Shown here: positions 19,637 through 27,718 of the stretch, in pieces
Layout: every line of letters starts with the position of its first letter
Numbering within the stretch: position 1 is the first letter of the stretch
Source of the DNA: Prochlorococcus sp. AG-418-K17
Lineage (GTDB): Bacteria > Cyanobacteriota > Cyanobacteriia > PCC-6307 > Cyanobiaceae
DNA: 64,000 nt
Direction: 5' to 3'
Assembly (NCBI GenBank): GCA_003214055.1
Contig: QCMD01000001.1
Coordinates: 62,001 to 126,000 of the forward strand
Made by a program: the position numbers and the translations under genes
Notes under the pieces: generated by a model
What the model was told of the DNA's origin: nothing
The model's input: the letters and a program-made list of their open reading frames with translations, nothing else
Databases searched by the model: none

Positions 19637-20254
19637 TCAAAGAAGCTCTCTTATTGTTTTGATCCATTTATTTTGATCATCTGAATTATCTAAAATAATG
19701 TCTGTAAATTTTCTTTTTTCTTCAAAACTTAATTGAAGATTTATAGAGTCGCATGCTTCTTTTTCGCTAATTTTATCTCGTTTCATAAGTCTTTTTTTTT
19801 GTATTTCTCTAGGACATTTAACTAACCATATTTCAGTGCAAATATCTTCAAATTTTGCTTCAAATAATAATGGAATAACCAAAACTAAAGTTTGAGTATT
19901 TTTGAATCGACTGCATTCTTCTATCATTTTTTCTTTAATTAATGGGTGAAGTAGTTTTTCAATCCATTCTTTACTTTCTGAATGCTTAAAAATAATGTTC
20001 CTTAAAAGTTTTCTGTTTATTGCCCTTTCTGTATTGTTCTTATTATCAATAATTTTATTTCCAAAATAATCCAAAATTTTCTTATATCCATATGTGTTTG
20101 GTTTGATTAATTCTCTTGATAAATTGTCTGCATCTAAAATTGGAATGTTTTTATGTTTTCTTATGTAATTAGTTATGGTTGTCTTCCCACAGGCAATACC
20201 TCCTGTTAAACCAATTCTTCTTTGGTTGTTTTTTAATTTTTGTAGAATATCCAT
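19637..20254 (-). CDS. coaE: Dephospho-CoA kinase
   Basis: The 205-residue protein phosphorylates dephospho-CoA at the 3'-hydroxyl of ribose, the last step of coenzyme A formation. The P-loop is GGIACGKT (18-25). The LDADNLSRELI segment, LVIPLLFE and the VKCPREIQ block also match CoaE. Length is usual. Another CoA gene, coaX, is about 33 kb away in this window. Confidence 0.95.
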   Translation of the reverse strand: MDILQKLKNNQRRIGLTGGIACGKTTITNYIRKHKNIPILDADNLSRELIKPNTYGYKKILDYFGNKIIDNKNNTERAINRKLLRNIIFKHSESKEWIEKLLHPLIKEKMIEECSRFKNTQTLVLVIPLLFEAKFEDICTEIWLVKCPREIQKKRLMKRDKISEKEACDSINLQLSFEEKRKFTDIILDNSDDQNKWIKTIRELL

Positions 20255-20329
20255 ATATTTAATAATAATCTAATTACCTGTTTCTTTAGTATTGAAGAGT
20301 AGTTAGTATGAATTAAAATACCAAAAAGT

Positions 20330-21568
20330 TTGAGCCAGTTAGATTCCAATTGGTCTTATGTTGATGACATTAAGGAAACACCCAAGGGGTTTCTTTTTGC
20401 TGGGATATCAGCTGGATTAAAAGCCTCTAATAAAAAAGATTTAGCACTAATACTCGCTCCAGAAGGCAGTATTTTTAGTGGGATGTTTACCCAATCCATA
20501 GTTCGCGCTTCATGTGTGGATATTTGTGAAGAAAGAATTAAAAGAGCTTCGGGATTTGTACGAGCAATACTAATTAATTCTGGTCAGGCAAATGCATGTT
20601 TAGGAAATCTTGGACTTCATCATTTTCAAACTGCTACAGCAAAGATTGCGGAACTTTTAGGAATAAAGGAAGAAGAAGTTTTAATGTGCTCAACTGGTGT
20701 AATTGGTGTGCCTATACAAATAAAAGATTTAGTAAAAAATTTACCAAATTTAGTTAGTGATTTAAAAGTTAATAATTTTCAAAATGCAGCAGAAGCAATT
20801 TTAACTACTGATTTGACTTTGAAAAAAGTTTTAATAGAGACGATGATTCAAGGTAGAAAAATAAAAATAGCAGGATTTGCAAAAGGTTCAGGAATGATTT
20901 ACCCCAATATGGCTACAATGCTTGCTTTTCTTACATGTGATGCGGGTATTGAAAAAGAAGTATGGGATAAAATGATTTCGATTGCGGTTAAAAAATCTTT
21001 CAATGCAATATCAGTTGATGGAGAAACAAGCACAAACGATTCATTTATTGCAATAAATGCAGGAGAGAAAATTGATAAAAGATTTTTTCCAATTATTCAA
21101 AAAGGGATTGATATTGTTTGTCAAAACTTAGCAAAAAATATTGCAAGAGATGGAGAGGGAGCTAATTGTTTATTAGAAGTTTTGGTTCAAGGAGCAAAAA
21201 ATACTGAAGATGCAATTATGGTTGCTAAATTTATTTGTAATTCTGCATTGGTAAAAACTGCGATCCATGGCTGTGATCCTAATTGGGGAAGAATTATTTC
21301 AGCTGCAGGTAATTCTGGAGTTGAATTCAATTTAAATGACGTTGACTTGTATATCGGTAATGACCAGATATTGGAAAAGGGCAAGTTAAAACAATATGAT
21401 TCGAATAAAGTCTCTAAATACATTAGGTCCAAAATGAATGGTAAATATTTAGATGAAGATATTGTACAAATTATAATTAATCTAAATTCTGGCGAATCGA
21501 AAGGTACAGCCTGGGGATGCGATCTCTCGAAAAAGTACGTTGAAATAAACTCGGAGTACACAACGTAA
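20330..21568 (+). CDS. argJ: Bifunctional glutamate N-acetyltransferase / ornithine acetyltransferase
   Basis: The 412-residue proenzyme has the ArgJ self-cleavage site: GSGMIYPNMATMLAF, in which T196 becomes the N-terminal nucleophile of the beta chain. The N-terminal GFLFAGISAGLK and C-terminal CDPNWGRIISAAG blocks are typical. It recycles the acetyl group from N-acetylornithine to glutamate and can also use acetyl-CoA, at two steps of arginine synthesis. The start is TTG at 20330; no better in-frame ATG lies close upstream. Confidence 0.96.
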   Translation: MSQLDSNWSYVDDIKETPKGFLFAGISAGLKASNKKDLALILAPEGSIFSGMFTQSIVRASCVDICEERIKRASGFVRAILINSGQANACLGNLGLHHFQTATAKIAELLGIKEEEVLMCSTGVIGVPIQIKDLVKNLPNLVSDLKVNNFQNAAEAILTTDLTLKKVLIETMIQGRKIKIAGFAKGSGMIYPNMATMLAFLTCDAGIEKEVWDKMISIAVKKSFNAISVDGETSTNDSFIAINAGEKIDKRFFPIIQKGIDIVCQNLAKNIARDGEGANCLLEVLVQGAKNTEDAIMVAKFICNSALVKTAIHGCDPNWGRIISAAGNSGVEFNLNDVDLYIGNDQILEKGKLKQYDSNKVSKYIRSKMNGKYLDEDIVQIIINLNSGESKGTAWGCDLSKKYVEINSEYTT

Positions 21569-21729
21569 AAAGTATGGTTTATTAATAATCTGATACTTAG
21601 TGATGCGAATTGATTGCTGGAAGGATTAGTGAATATAAATTATTTTTAATTTTTGAGGTTTTAAATACAACTTTTAAATTATTTTTATGAAATTTTATGA
21701 TAAATTACTTTAATATTAAATTCTTAGTA

Positions 21730-22071
21730 ATGGCCAAAATAGAAAAGACAGAAAATTCTGAATCTGATATCAAAGTTAATCAAGAGGCAATCAAAAAACC
21801 TTCCATAATTCGTCGAGTATTTCTTTTTGCAGCAATTACACCAATGATAATTGCATTTATTTTGTTTGGAAGCGGACTAGTTACTGAGGGAATAATTGTT
21901 GCTTTCTTAGGATCTATTACTCTAGGAATTGCAGCTTGTTTTTGGAAACCTTCTAGAAAAGCAGCAGGATTATTAAATATTGTATTGGGCATCCTATTAA
22001 TATTTTCTTTAATAGGTATTCCATTTGGAATCATATTGTTGATCTGGGGGGGTATTTTATTATTTATTTGA
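21730..22071 (+). CDS. Small membrane protein (DUF3464-like)
   Basis: A 113-residue protein starting at ATG 21730 (MAKIEKTENSESD). An in-frame ATG at 21697 would add 11 hydrophobic residues and is less likely. After a polar N terminus come three or four hydrophobic segments (about 36-58, 60-75 and 88-112), so it is an integral membrane protein. The pattern resembles cyanobacterial PAM68/DUF3464-type or related small thylakoid proteins, but I do not assign it firmly. Its downstream neighbour converges after 244 bases. Confidence 0.6.
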   Translation: MAKIEKTENSESDIKVNQEAIKKPSIIRRVFLFAAITPMIIAFILFGSGLVTEGIIVAFLGSITLGIAACFWKPSRKAAGLLNIVLGILLIFSLIGIPFGIILLIWGGILLFI

Positions 22072-22272
22072 TCAAGTTATAAACTTTTTTGCTTTCCTAA
22101 ATCTTAATAAATAATAATCTTCTAACCTTTAATACCTATTCGTTCTAATTGTTTTAATCTTCAAATCACTTAAATATGTGATTTGTTTGTGAAAAGTGTA
22201 ATTTGTGTGTGATTTGTATTGATTTTCTTCTATCTTCGTAAGATATTAGTATGACTAATTATTTGATAAAGG

Positions 22273-22317
22273 AGTATATACGTATCCCAATACGTGAGAG
22301 TTAACTCTGAATATACT
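22273..22317. repeat. Nested inverted-repeat element
   Basis: Outer arms AGTATAT (22273-22279) and ATATACT (22311-22317) are complementary and enclose two small hairpins: CGTAT-CCCA-ATACG (22281-22294) and the 12-base palindrome AGAGTTAACTCT (22297-22308). The element lies between convergent genes, at the stop of the small membrane-protein gene (22316). It could be a structured terminator or a protein-binding or recombination site. No clear U-tract follows on either strand. Confidence 0.45.
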
Positions 22318-22558
22318 ACTTAAGTTTTAGTAAATCTATTGGTAGATATTCATTTATATATAGAAAAAGTATTGTTAAAGTTCCAATCACAGAGCCTATA
22401 AAACCTCCAAAGAAATTAACTAATAATCCAGATTGAGGAACTATTGTTTCTTTGGTTTTTTCTTCTTCAAAATCAGGAGAATCAACTACTTTTAAGCGCT
22501 GACTGGTTGTTGGTTGTTTAAGTTGTTGGTGTCGGATGAGGGCTTCGAAATCAGGCAT
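22316..22558 (-). CDS. Small single-helix membrane protein overlapping parA-like gene
   Basis: An 80-residue product starting at ATG 22558 (MPDFEALIRHQQLKQ). The N-terminal half is polar, and one hydrophobic helix (LLVNFFGGFIGSVIGTLTILFLYI, about 44-67) lies near the C terminus. Its first 67 bases overlap the 3' end of the ParA-type gene in another frame, so it is likely translationally coupled. A start 8 codons upstream is possible. Its role is not known; the coupling suggests a membrane anchor or partner for the ATPase. Confidence 0.65.
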   Translation of the reverse strand: MPDFEALIRHQQLKQPTTSQRLKVVDSPDFEEEKTKETIVPQSGLLVNFFGGFIGSVIGTLTILFLYINEYLPIDLLKLK

Positions 22559-23163
22559 GGAATTTGTGAGGCAATTGAGCAATAAGCAGACCAGCCCGTC
22601 ATTCGACGAGGATCTGATCTACCTAAATCGTCTACAGCTTCAAATACAGCATTGCCAGAGGCTTCTGCTTTATCAAATGCTGAAAGTAAAGGGATAAATG
22701 TATTAAAAACATATAAACCAAAATTTTCTAGAGCTGCTTTAGCTTGTTCTGCTGCTTTTTGCTGTCTAAAATCAACTTTTACTATTACTACTGCATGGTT
22801 AACTTTTAAGTTACTTAATAAATTAGCAAGTTCAACAGTCAATTCTACCGATCTTGCTTTTGCCGTTGTAGGTAAGATAACTAAATCCGAACCATAAGCT
22901 AAGTGTTTAAGTTCTTCTTGATCACTGCTAGCCTGGCCATCAGTTATTACAATTTCTGATGATCTTGATGCTTTAGCAGCTGAACTGACGGGGAAAACTG
23001 GAAATGGAAGATTGCCTCTTGATGCGTATGCTAATGCAGATCTATTCTTGTCGGCATCGACTATGCAAACTTTTTTGCCTTCAGAATGCCAAACACTAGC
23101 AAGGTGAATACTTGTGCAGGTTTTGGCCACCCCCCCTTTTTGTCCGCAAACGGTAATGAACAA
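22492..23163 (-). CDS. ParA/MinD-type ATPase
   Basis: The 223-residue protein has the deviant Walker A motif KGGVAKT (9-15), the switch segment VDADKNRSALAYA and the EIVITDGQA region expected in ParA family ATPases. These enzymes form ATP-dependent dimers on DNA or membrane and position chromosomes, plasmids or complexes such as carboxysomes. No parB-like gene is adjacent; instead a small membrane-helix protein overlaps its end. In the carboxysome case McdA normally sits with McdB, which is not seen here. Partner and cargo stay open. Confidence 0.88.
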   Translation of the reverse strand: MFITVCGQKGGVAKTCTSIHLASVWHSEGKKVCIVDADKNRSALAYASRGNLPFPVFPVSSAAKASRSSEIVITDGQASSDQEELKHLAYGSDLVILPTTAKARSVELTVELANLLSNLKVNHAVVIVKVDFRQQKAAEQAKAALENFGLYVFNTFIPLLSAFDKAEASGNAVFEAVDDLGRSDPRRMTGWSAYCSIASQIPCLISKPSSDTNNLNNQQPVSA

Positions 23164-23313
23164 TTTTTTATTTTTATTTCTCTTACTTTGGAGAATAATT
23201 TCTTAATGTCAAGAGAAATTGATTTTTAATGCTTTAAAACTTATTTTTTGAAATATTTTAAAGTGGTTAATATTTTTAGATAACCTTATAAAGTTACTTA
23301 TTTAAATAGGTTA

Positions 23314-24276
23314 GTGAAGAAAAGAATTGGATTAGGTACTTGGTCTTGGGGAAATAAGATCTTTTGGAATTACAAATCTGCAAATGACGATGATTTACGT
23401 GAGACATATAATGAAGCGTTACGAAGAGGTTTTGATCTAATTGATACTGCAGATTCTTACGGTACAGGGAATCTTCAGGGTAGAAGTGAATTATTGATAG
23501 GCAAATTTTTACTAAATACTCCTTCAGCAAAGAAAAAAAGAATCCAAGTAGCAACTAAACTTGCACCTTATCCCTGGAGAATTGGTGACAGAGGCTTTAA
23601 CAAACCTTTCTTGAAAAGTTTAGAAAGACTTAATAACAAATTAGATATAGTGCAATTACATTGGTCAACTGCAAAATATAATCCTTGGCAGGAATTAGGT
23701 TTGTTGAATAATCTTTGCGATTTAAAAGATCAAGGCTTTGATTTTCAAATCGGCTTATCCAATATAGGCCCTAAAAGATTGACGAAATTAATAAATTTCT
23801 TGGCAAAAAGAAATCAGAGCCTAAAAAGTGTTCAGATACAATTTTCTTTGCTTGCTCCCGATTTAGGAAAACAATATCAGGTAAAAAAAATTTGCGAAGA
23901 AAATAAAATTGATTTCTTTGCTTATAGTCCTTTGTCTTTTGGGATACTTTGTATTGATCCAGATAAAGAAGAAAATAAAGAAAGAAGTTTTATTCGTAAT
24001 GCTTTATTTGAAAAATATAAAAAACCAACACATGAATTACGGAGGTGTCTAAAAAGAATTGCGAATCAAAGATCAGTTTCCCAAGCTCAAGTAGCAATAA
24101 ATTGGTGTTGTTATCAAGGAACTATTCCACTCGTTGGAATGCGAAAAAAATCTCAAGTTATAGATGTATCAAATGTATTCAAGTGGAATTTAAATAAAAA
24201 AGAATTTAAACTACTTCAGGAAATTTCAAAAAATTGTTTAAAAAAAATACCGACAAATCCTTTTTCGAGTATTTAA
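23314..24276 (+). CDS. Aldo/keto reductase family protein
   Basis: The 320-residue protein has the AKR catalytic tetrad: D44 and Y49 in DTADSYG, K82 in ATKLAPYPW and H116 in VQLHWS. It should reduce aldehydes or ketones with NADPH in a TIM-barrel fold; the substrate is unknown. The start is GTG at 23314 (MKKRIGLGTWSWG), which matches the N-terminal family signature, so nothing upstream is needed. It stands alone between the divergent ParA gene and the ssrA region. Confidence 0.92.
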   Translation: MKKRIGLGTWSWGNKIFWNYKSANDDDLRETYNEALRRGFDLIDTADSYGTGNLQGRSELLIGKFLLNTPSAKKKRIQVATKLAPYPWRIGDRGFNKPFLKSLERLNNKLDIVQLHWSTAKYNPWQELGLLNNLCDLKDQGFDFQIGLSNIGPKRLTKLINFLAKRNQSLKSVQIQFSLLAPDLGKQYQVKKICEENKIDFFAYSPLSFGILCIDPDKEENKERSFIRNALFEKYKKPTHELRRCLKRIANQRSVSQAQVAINWCCYQGTIPLVGMRKKSQVIDVSNVFKWNLNKKEFKLLQEISKNCLKKIPTNPFSSI

Positions 24277-24284
24277 TTAAATTT

Positions 24285-24422
24285 TTAGGTAGATATCTCC
24301 TTATTTTTTTTAATTTGACAACCGCTATTCCATAGTTCATTAGGAAATTTTTCACCAGTGAATCTAATAACTTTTGGTTTCAGATTTATTATCAAGTCAT
24401 TTAGTTTTTTATTAGGTTCCAT
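24285..24422 (-). CDS. Small hypothetical protein, 45 aa
   Basis: An ATG at 24422 opens 45 codons ending at 24285. The peptide begins MEPNKKLNDLIINLKPKV and contains RFTGEKFPNELWNSG and one cysteine. No family is recognised. It lies 162 bases downstream of ssrA on the same strand and converges with the aldo/keto reductase. The coding character (mixed polar and aromatic residues, no low-complexity run) makes it plausible. Confidence 0.45.
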   Translation of the reverse strand: MEPNKKLNDLIINLKPKVIRFTGEKFPNELWNSGCQIKKNKEIST

Positions 24423-24576
24423 TTTGCAAGATTGTGGTTTTTAATAAGATAAATTAATTTAAAACTTATCTTCTCAGTATTTATACTTATAAAATTTAAA
24501 AAATTCTTTTTAATACAAGCAATAGCAGCAATATTTACACACTAATAAATTATCTATTACATTTTTTTAATTATTT

Positions 24577-24602
24577 AAAAAAGTGGAGTCCTTCCAGACT
24601 CC
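24577..24602 (-). terminator. Rho-independent terminator of ssrA
   Basis: On the minus strand GGAGTC and GACTCC form a 6-bp stem with a 6-base loop, followed by ACTTTTTT. It directly follows the tmRNA coding piece. The stem may also be part of the mature RNA end. Confidence 0.8.
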
Positions 24603-24843
24603 GAGTATCATTTGGTTGATAAGGCTGATATGACCCCATCTCCTTTAGGATCAAGCAGCAACTGGTGCTGTTTGACGGGAGAAACTAACGATTTTGTTAG
24701 CGTTTGTGTTTTTGCTCTAACCGAGCCGGCTTCAGTCACCTTCCTTATGCCCCGTCGAAACCATTACAACCCCAAATAGTGGAGTTGAGCGGAATCGAAC
24801 CGCTGTCCGAAACATCGGTTGAGATCACCTAGTCCAATTGGAC
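24585..24843 (-). ncRNA. ssrA: tmRNA, circularly permuted two-piece form
   Basis: The minus strand first gives the acceptor piece, ending with the T arm GCGGTTCGATTCCGC and then TCAACTCCA (to about 24779). A short spacer follows, then the coding piece starting GGGGTTGTAATGGTTTCGACGGGGC. The tag frame occupies 24651-24701 and reads ANKIVSFSRQTAPVAA followed by TGA. This order, acceptor half before coding half, is the permuted gene known in some cyanobacteria and alpha-proteobacteria; the precursor is cut into two RNAs. tmRNA with SmpB frees stalled ribosomes and tags the peptide for degradation. A 12-base palindrome GTCCAATTGGAC (24832-24843) marks the probable 5' boundary. Exact ends are estimates. 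Confidence 0.96.
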
Positions 24844-24901
24844 ATTTATATTCTGACAGGCAAAATGAGTATTGAATAGTTTTTTTAAAGTTTTATCGTA
24901 T

Positions 24902-26026
24902 ATGAATGTAGTTGCATCAGCCCCAGAGGGGCTAGAGAAATCTTTAGCTGAAGAAATTTCAAATTTAGGTGGCTTTAATATTAAAACTTATAAAAGATTT
25001 ATTAATTTTGAATGTGATTTTGAAACTTTTTATAGAGTTCATTTCTATTCCAGATTAGCTTTTCGTTTTTATAGAGAAATTGCAAGTTTTAATTGCTATG
25101 ACAAGCAATCTTTATATGAGGGGGTAAGAGATTCATTTGATTGGCTAAGTTGGTTGCACTTTGAAAAAACGTTTAATGTTCAAGTAACTGGGAGAACATC
25201 TACTTTAAGTCATACATATTTCACTGCTCTTCAAGTAAAAAATTCCATAACTGACTTGCAACAGGAAGTTTGGAATAAAAGATCAAATATTTCTTTAGAT
25301 AATCCTGATTTTATAATTCATCTTCATTTAAATAATAATAAAGCAATTATCAGTCTTCAAAGTAGTTTGGAAAGCTTACACAAACGAGGCTATAGACCCG
25401 CAGTTGGAAATGCTCCATTAAAAGAAAATTTAGCTTCTGGATTGATAAATATGACTCAATGGAATGGCAAAGTGCCATTAATTGATTTCATGTGCGGCTC
25501 AGGAACTTTTTTAATTGAGGCAGTAAACCAAGTTCTTGAAGTTCCCATAAATATTGATCAGGTATATCTTTTTGAGAATTGGTTGGACTTTAAGAAAGAT
25601 ATTTACCTTAATGAAAAAAATAAGGCAAAAAATAAAAATATTAATTATGAAAAATTACCAACAATAATAGGCTGCGAAATTAATAAAAAGGTTTATGAGC
25701 AGGCAAATGTAAACATATCATTGGCGGGACTCGAAAATTATGTAGAACTTATAAATAATGATTTTTTAGAACTCCAATTAAAATGCAGCCCTGGGATAAT
25801 TATTTGTAATCCTCCATACGGCAAAAAATTGGGCGAGGAAAATGAATTGATTTATTTATATGAACAAATGGGAATCTTCCTAAAGAATAATTTTTCAGGT
25901 TGGGAATTTTGGCTGTTAAGTGGAAATTCAAAATTAACAAAATATTTGAAAATGAAATCTTCTTTGAAAATCCCTGTAAGTAATGGGGGGATAGATTGTA
26001 GATGGATAAAGTATTTAATAAGATAA
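24902..26026 (+). CDS. THUMP-domain RNA methyltransferase (RlmL/TrmN-like)
   Basis: With ATG at 24902 the protein has 374 residues. An N-terminal THUMP-type RNA-binding region (about 45-155) precedes a Rossmann methyltransferase with the SAM-binding DFMCGSGT (195-202) and the catalytic NPPYG (303-307), which marks N2-guanine or N6-adenine methylation. The family includes RlmL (23S rRNA G2445) and TrmN (tRNA guanine), so the target is rRNA or tRNA. An upstream TTG in frame at 24872 lies close to the tmRNA promoter side and is less likely. The gene is divergent from ssrA. Confidence 0.9.
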   Translation: MNVVASAPEGLEKSLAEEISNLGGFNIKTYKRFINFECDFETFYRVHFYSRLAFRFYREIASFNCYDKQSLYEGVRDSFDWLSWLHFEKTFNVQVTGRTSTLSHTYFTALQVKNSITDLQQEVWNKRSNISLDNPDFIIHLHLNNNKAIISLQSSLESLHKRGYRPAVGNAPLKENLASGLINMTQWNGKVPLIDFMCGSGTFLIEAVNQVLEVPINIDQVYLFENWLDFKKDIYLNEKNKAKNKNINYEKLPTIIGCEINKKVYEQANVNISLAGLENYVELINNDFLELQLKCSPGIIICNPPYGKKLGEENELIYLYEQMGIFLKNNFSGWEFWLLSGNSKLTKYLKMKSSLKIPVSNGGIDCRWIKYLIR

Positions 26027-26027
26027 T

Positions 26028-26429
26028 TTATTTTTTGCCTAAAACGGCCTTGGTTGTCTTGCCTAAACCCTCTAATGTTTGTGGAAGATAAGGTCCTTTG
26101 GCCAATTTTCCTCCAAGCTTCAGACTTAAGCCTGCAAGAAATAAATCGATAAATATTATGAGTAATAGATTATATTCAATATTCCAGTTATTATATTTTG
26201 TTAGAAAAATATAAAAAATAATGTGGATGCAAATTAGTACCAATAATAATAATGTGCTTCCAATTGTCAAAAATATTCCACCACTAATTAATCTTCTTTT
26301 TTCTCTATCTACTTCTTGAAGAGCTATTCTTACATGCAAATCCATCACTGAACTTGCGATAGCTGAAATTCTTGAAGCGGTATTTGTAAAGTTTTTATTT
26401 TTTGGTTTTTCCATATTATTTTCTGCCAC
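26028..26429 (-). CDS. Phage holin-like membrane protein (DUF1469/Holin-X type)
   Basis: The 133-residue protein has an N-terminal amphipathic part, two long hydrophobic helices (about 50-75 and 82-105) and a Gly/Lys-rich tail. This layout resembles the putative actinobacterial holin-X family of small stress-related membrane proteins. It overlaps the upstream gene by 14 bases, so the two form a translationally coupled pair. The function is not established; a role in membrane stress is suggested only by family. Confidence 0.65.
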   Translation of the reverse strand: MAENNMEKPKNKNFTNTASRISAIASSVMDLHVRIALQEVDREKRRLISGGIFLTIGSTLLLLVLICIHIIFYIFLTKYNNWNIEYNLLLIIFIDLFLAGLSLKLGGKLAKGPYLPQTLEGLGKTTKAVLGKK

Positions 26430-26877
26430 TGTTTAGGAGAGTTCCTATTAGTAAACCAATACCAGCTGCAATAGCAATAGATAATAGTGGTTTTTTTCTT
26501 ATTGGACTTTCTATTTTTGGTCTAAGGGTATTGTTAAGTTCTTCTAATAACTCTTCTAATTGACTTTCGATAGGTTCAATTTTTTCTGATATCTCCCAAT
26601 TGTTTTCTCGTATTGAATCAATTATTTCAAATAGTTGGCTTTTTATTCCAATTGCTGAGGTTCCACTATGGCTCGCAATTACATCAACTAAATCATCAAT
26701 ACTACCTTTTGTGGCTTCAAGGGTTTGTTGTGCAATGGTAGGCCATTTTTCTTTTATTAAAGGTATTAAACTGTCAATTTTTTCAAGTAACCATTTTTCC
26801 GAGATAACTTCTTGTTCAGGAAGTTCAGAGGTATCTACTTTTTCTTCGACTTCCTCGCGGGGATAATGGGTCTCCAT
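26416..26877 (-). CDS. Membrane-anchored helical protein (DUF883-like)
   Basis: The 153-residue product is acidic and helical through most of its length. It ends in one hydrophobic helix (PLLSIAIAAGIGLLIGTLL, about 131-149) followed by NSGRK, the layout of the ElaB/YqjD-DUF883 proteins, which are inner-membrane, often ribosome-linked stress proteins. The start is ATG at 26877. It is the first gene of the pair with the holin-like protein. The family call is tentative. Confidence 0.6.
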   Translation of the reverse strand: METHYPREEVEEKVDTSELPEQEVISEKWLLEKIDSLIPLIKEKWPTIAQQTLEATKGSIDDLVDVIASHSGTSAIGIKSQLFEIIDSIRENNWEISEKIEPIESQLEELLEELNNTLRPKIESPIRKKPLLSIAIAAGIGLLIGTLLNSGRK

Positions 26878-27062
26878 CTCATATCTTGTTTAATAGTAGA
26901 TTAGACCCTATTTTCTTAATTTGAAACCCTTATCTAAAGATTTGTTCATTTTAATAAGTCAAAAACATATAAAAGTTTATTTACATTTGATTTATCTACT
27001 CTGTTCTGTATGAAGGTTTTGTTAAGCTATTACTAAATTTATTAAATTAGTTGGATTTCACC

Positions 27063-27200
27063 ATGGATATCACATTTGCATCATTAATTTTTGCATCTCG
27101 CACAATTCCTACAGATTTCGGATTAGTAGCCGCTGCTCTTGCTGGGGCTGGAAGTTTGCTATTCATTGCTTTGAGATTTGTTCCTGACGCGAGTAATTAA
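27063..27200 (+). CDS. Small single-helix membrane protein, 45 aa
   Basis: An ATG at 27063 in good context (TTTCACCATGG) opens 45 codons to TAA at 27200. After MDITFASLIFASRTIPTD comes one transmembrane helix (FGLVAAALAGAGSLLFIALRF) and a short PDASN tail. The size and single glycine-rich helix resemble photosystem low-molecular-mass subunits, but it does not match PsbX, PsbY, PsbZ, PetM or PsaM as I know them. I do not name it. Confidence 0.75.
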   Translation: MDITFASLIFASRTIPTDFGLVAAALAGAGSLLFIALRFVPDASN

Positions 27201-27279
27201 TAAAAGTCAACTATCTAAAATATATTTTTATCTCAATTTTTGTTTTGAAAATAAATTTAGTTTATTTATCACTTAGATA

Positions 27280-27642
27280 ATGAATCGATGGGTTTTGCTT
27301 GAACATAAAGTTTATTCAGATAACTTGGTAGATATTCATTATGATTTTCTTATTGAAGATGAAATAGACTGTTTAACTTGGAAATTTTTTGAAATACCTA
27401 CATTAAATCATAATTCTGTGGAAATTTTTAGACAGCTAAATCATAGATTAGTATGGCTCTTGAGGGAAGATCATGAACTTTCTAGAAATCGTGGCTTAGT
27501 AAAAAGAATTGATCATGGAAAATTTAAAAACGTTTCTGATGAATTAGATTCTGAAAATTACAAATTACTTTTGGATGGTGAACTTTTGTATGGTCTTTTT
27601 GAAATTTCGGGTAATACTTGCAGATTAATCAAAAAAAATTAA
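27280..27642 (+). CDS. LigD 3'-phosphoesterase-like stand-alone domain
   Basis: The 120-residue protein fits the pattern of the LigD phosphoesterase (PE) domain: WVLLEHK with H9, then HYDF with H20 and D22, a downstream LREDHELS with H65, a W-x3-EIP element (34-40) and a C-terminal LLDGELLYGLFE strand pair. In LigD the equivalent HxD and EDH residues bind the metal and trim 3'-phosphate or ribonucleotide ends during break repair. Here it stands without ligase or polymerase domains and no Ku gene is near. The match is by motif spacing. It lies 77 bases upstream of smc on the same strand. Confidence 0.55.
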   Translation: MNRWVLLEHKVYSDNLVDIHYDFLIEDEIDCLTWKFFEIPTLNHNSVEIFRQLNHRLVWLLREDHELSRNRGLVKRIDHGKFKNVSDELDSENYKLLLDGELLYGLFEISGNTCRLIKKN

Positions 27643-27718
27643 TTTCTATTTATAAATAATCGTAATATTTCTCTTGAGAATTTTTGCAAATTAGTTATTC
27701 TTATTTAGCTATTGAGAC

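Noticed and set aside
19633..19647. AGCTTC-AAA-GAAGCT hairpin between gatB and coaE
   Set aside because: There is no T-run after the stem on either strand, and it lies mostly inside coaE; not supported as a terminator.
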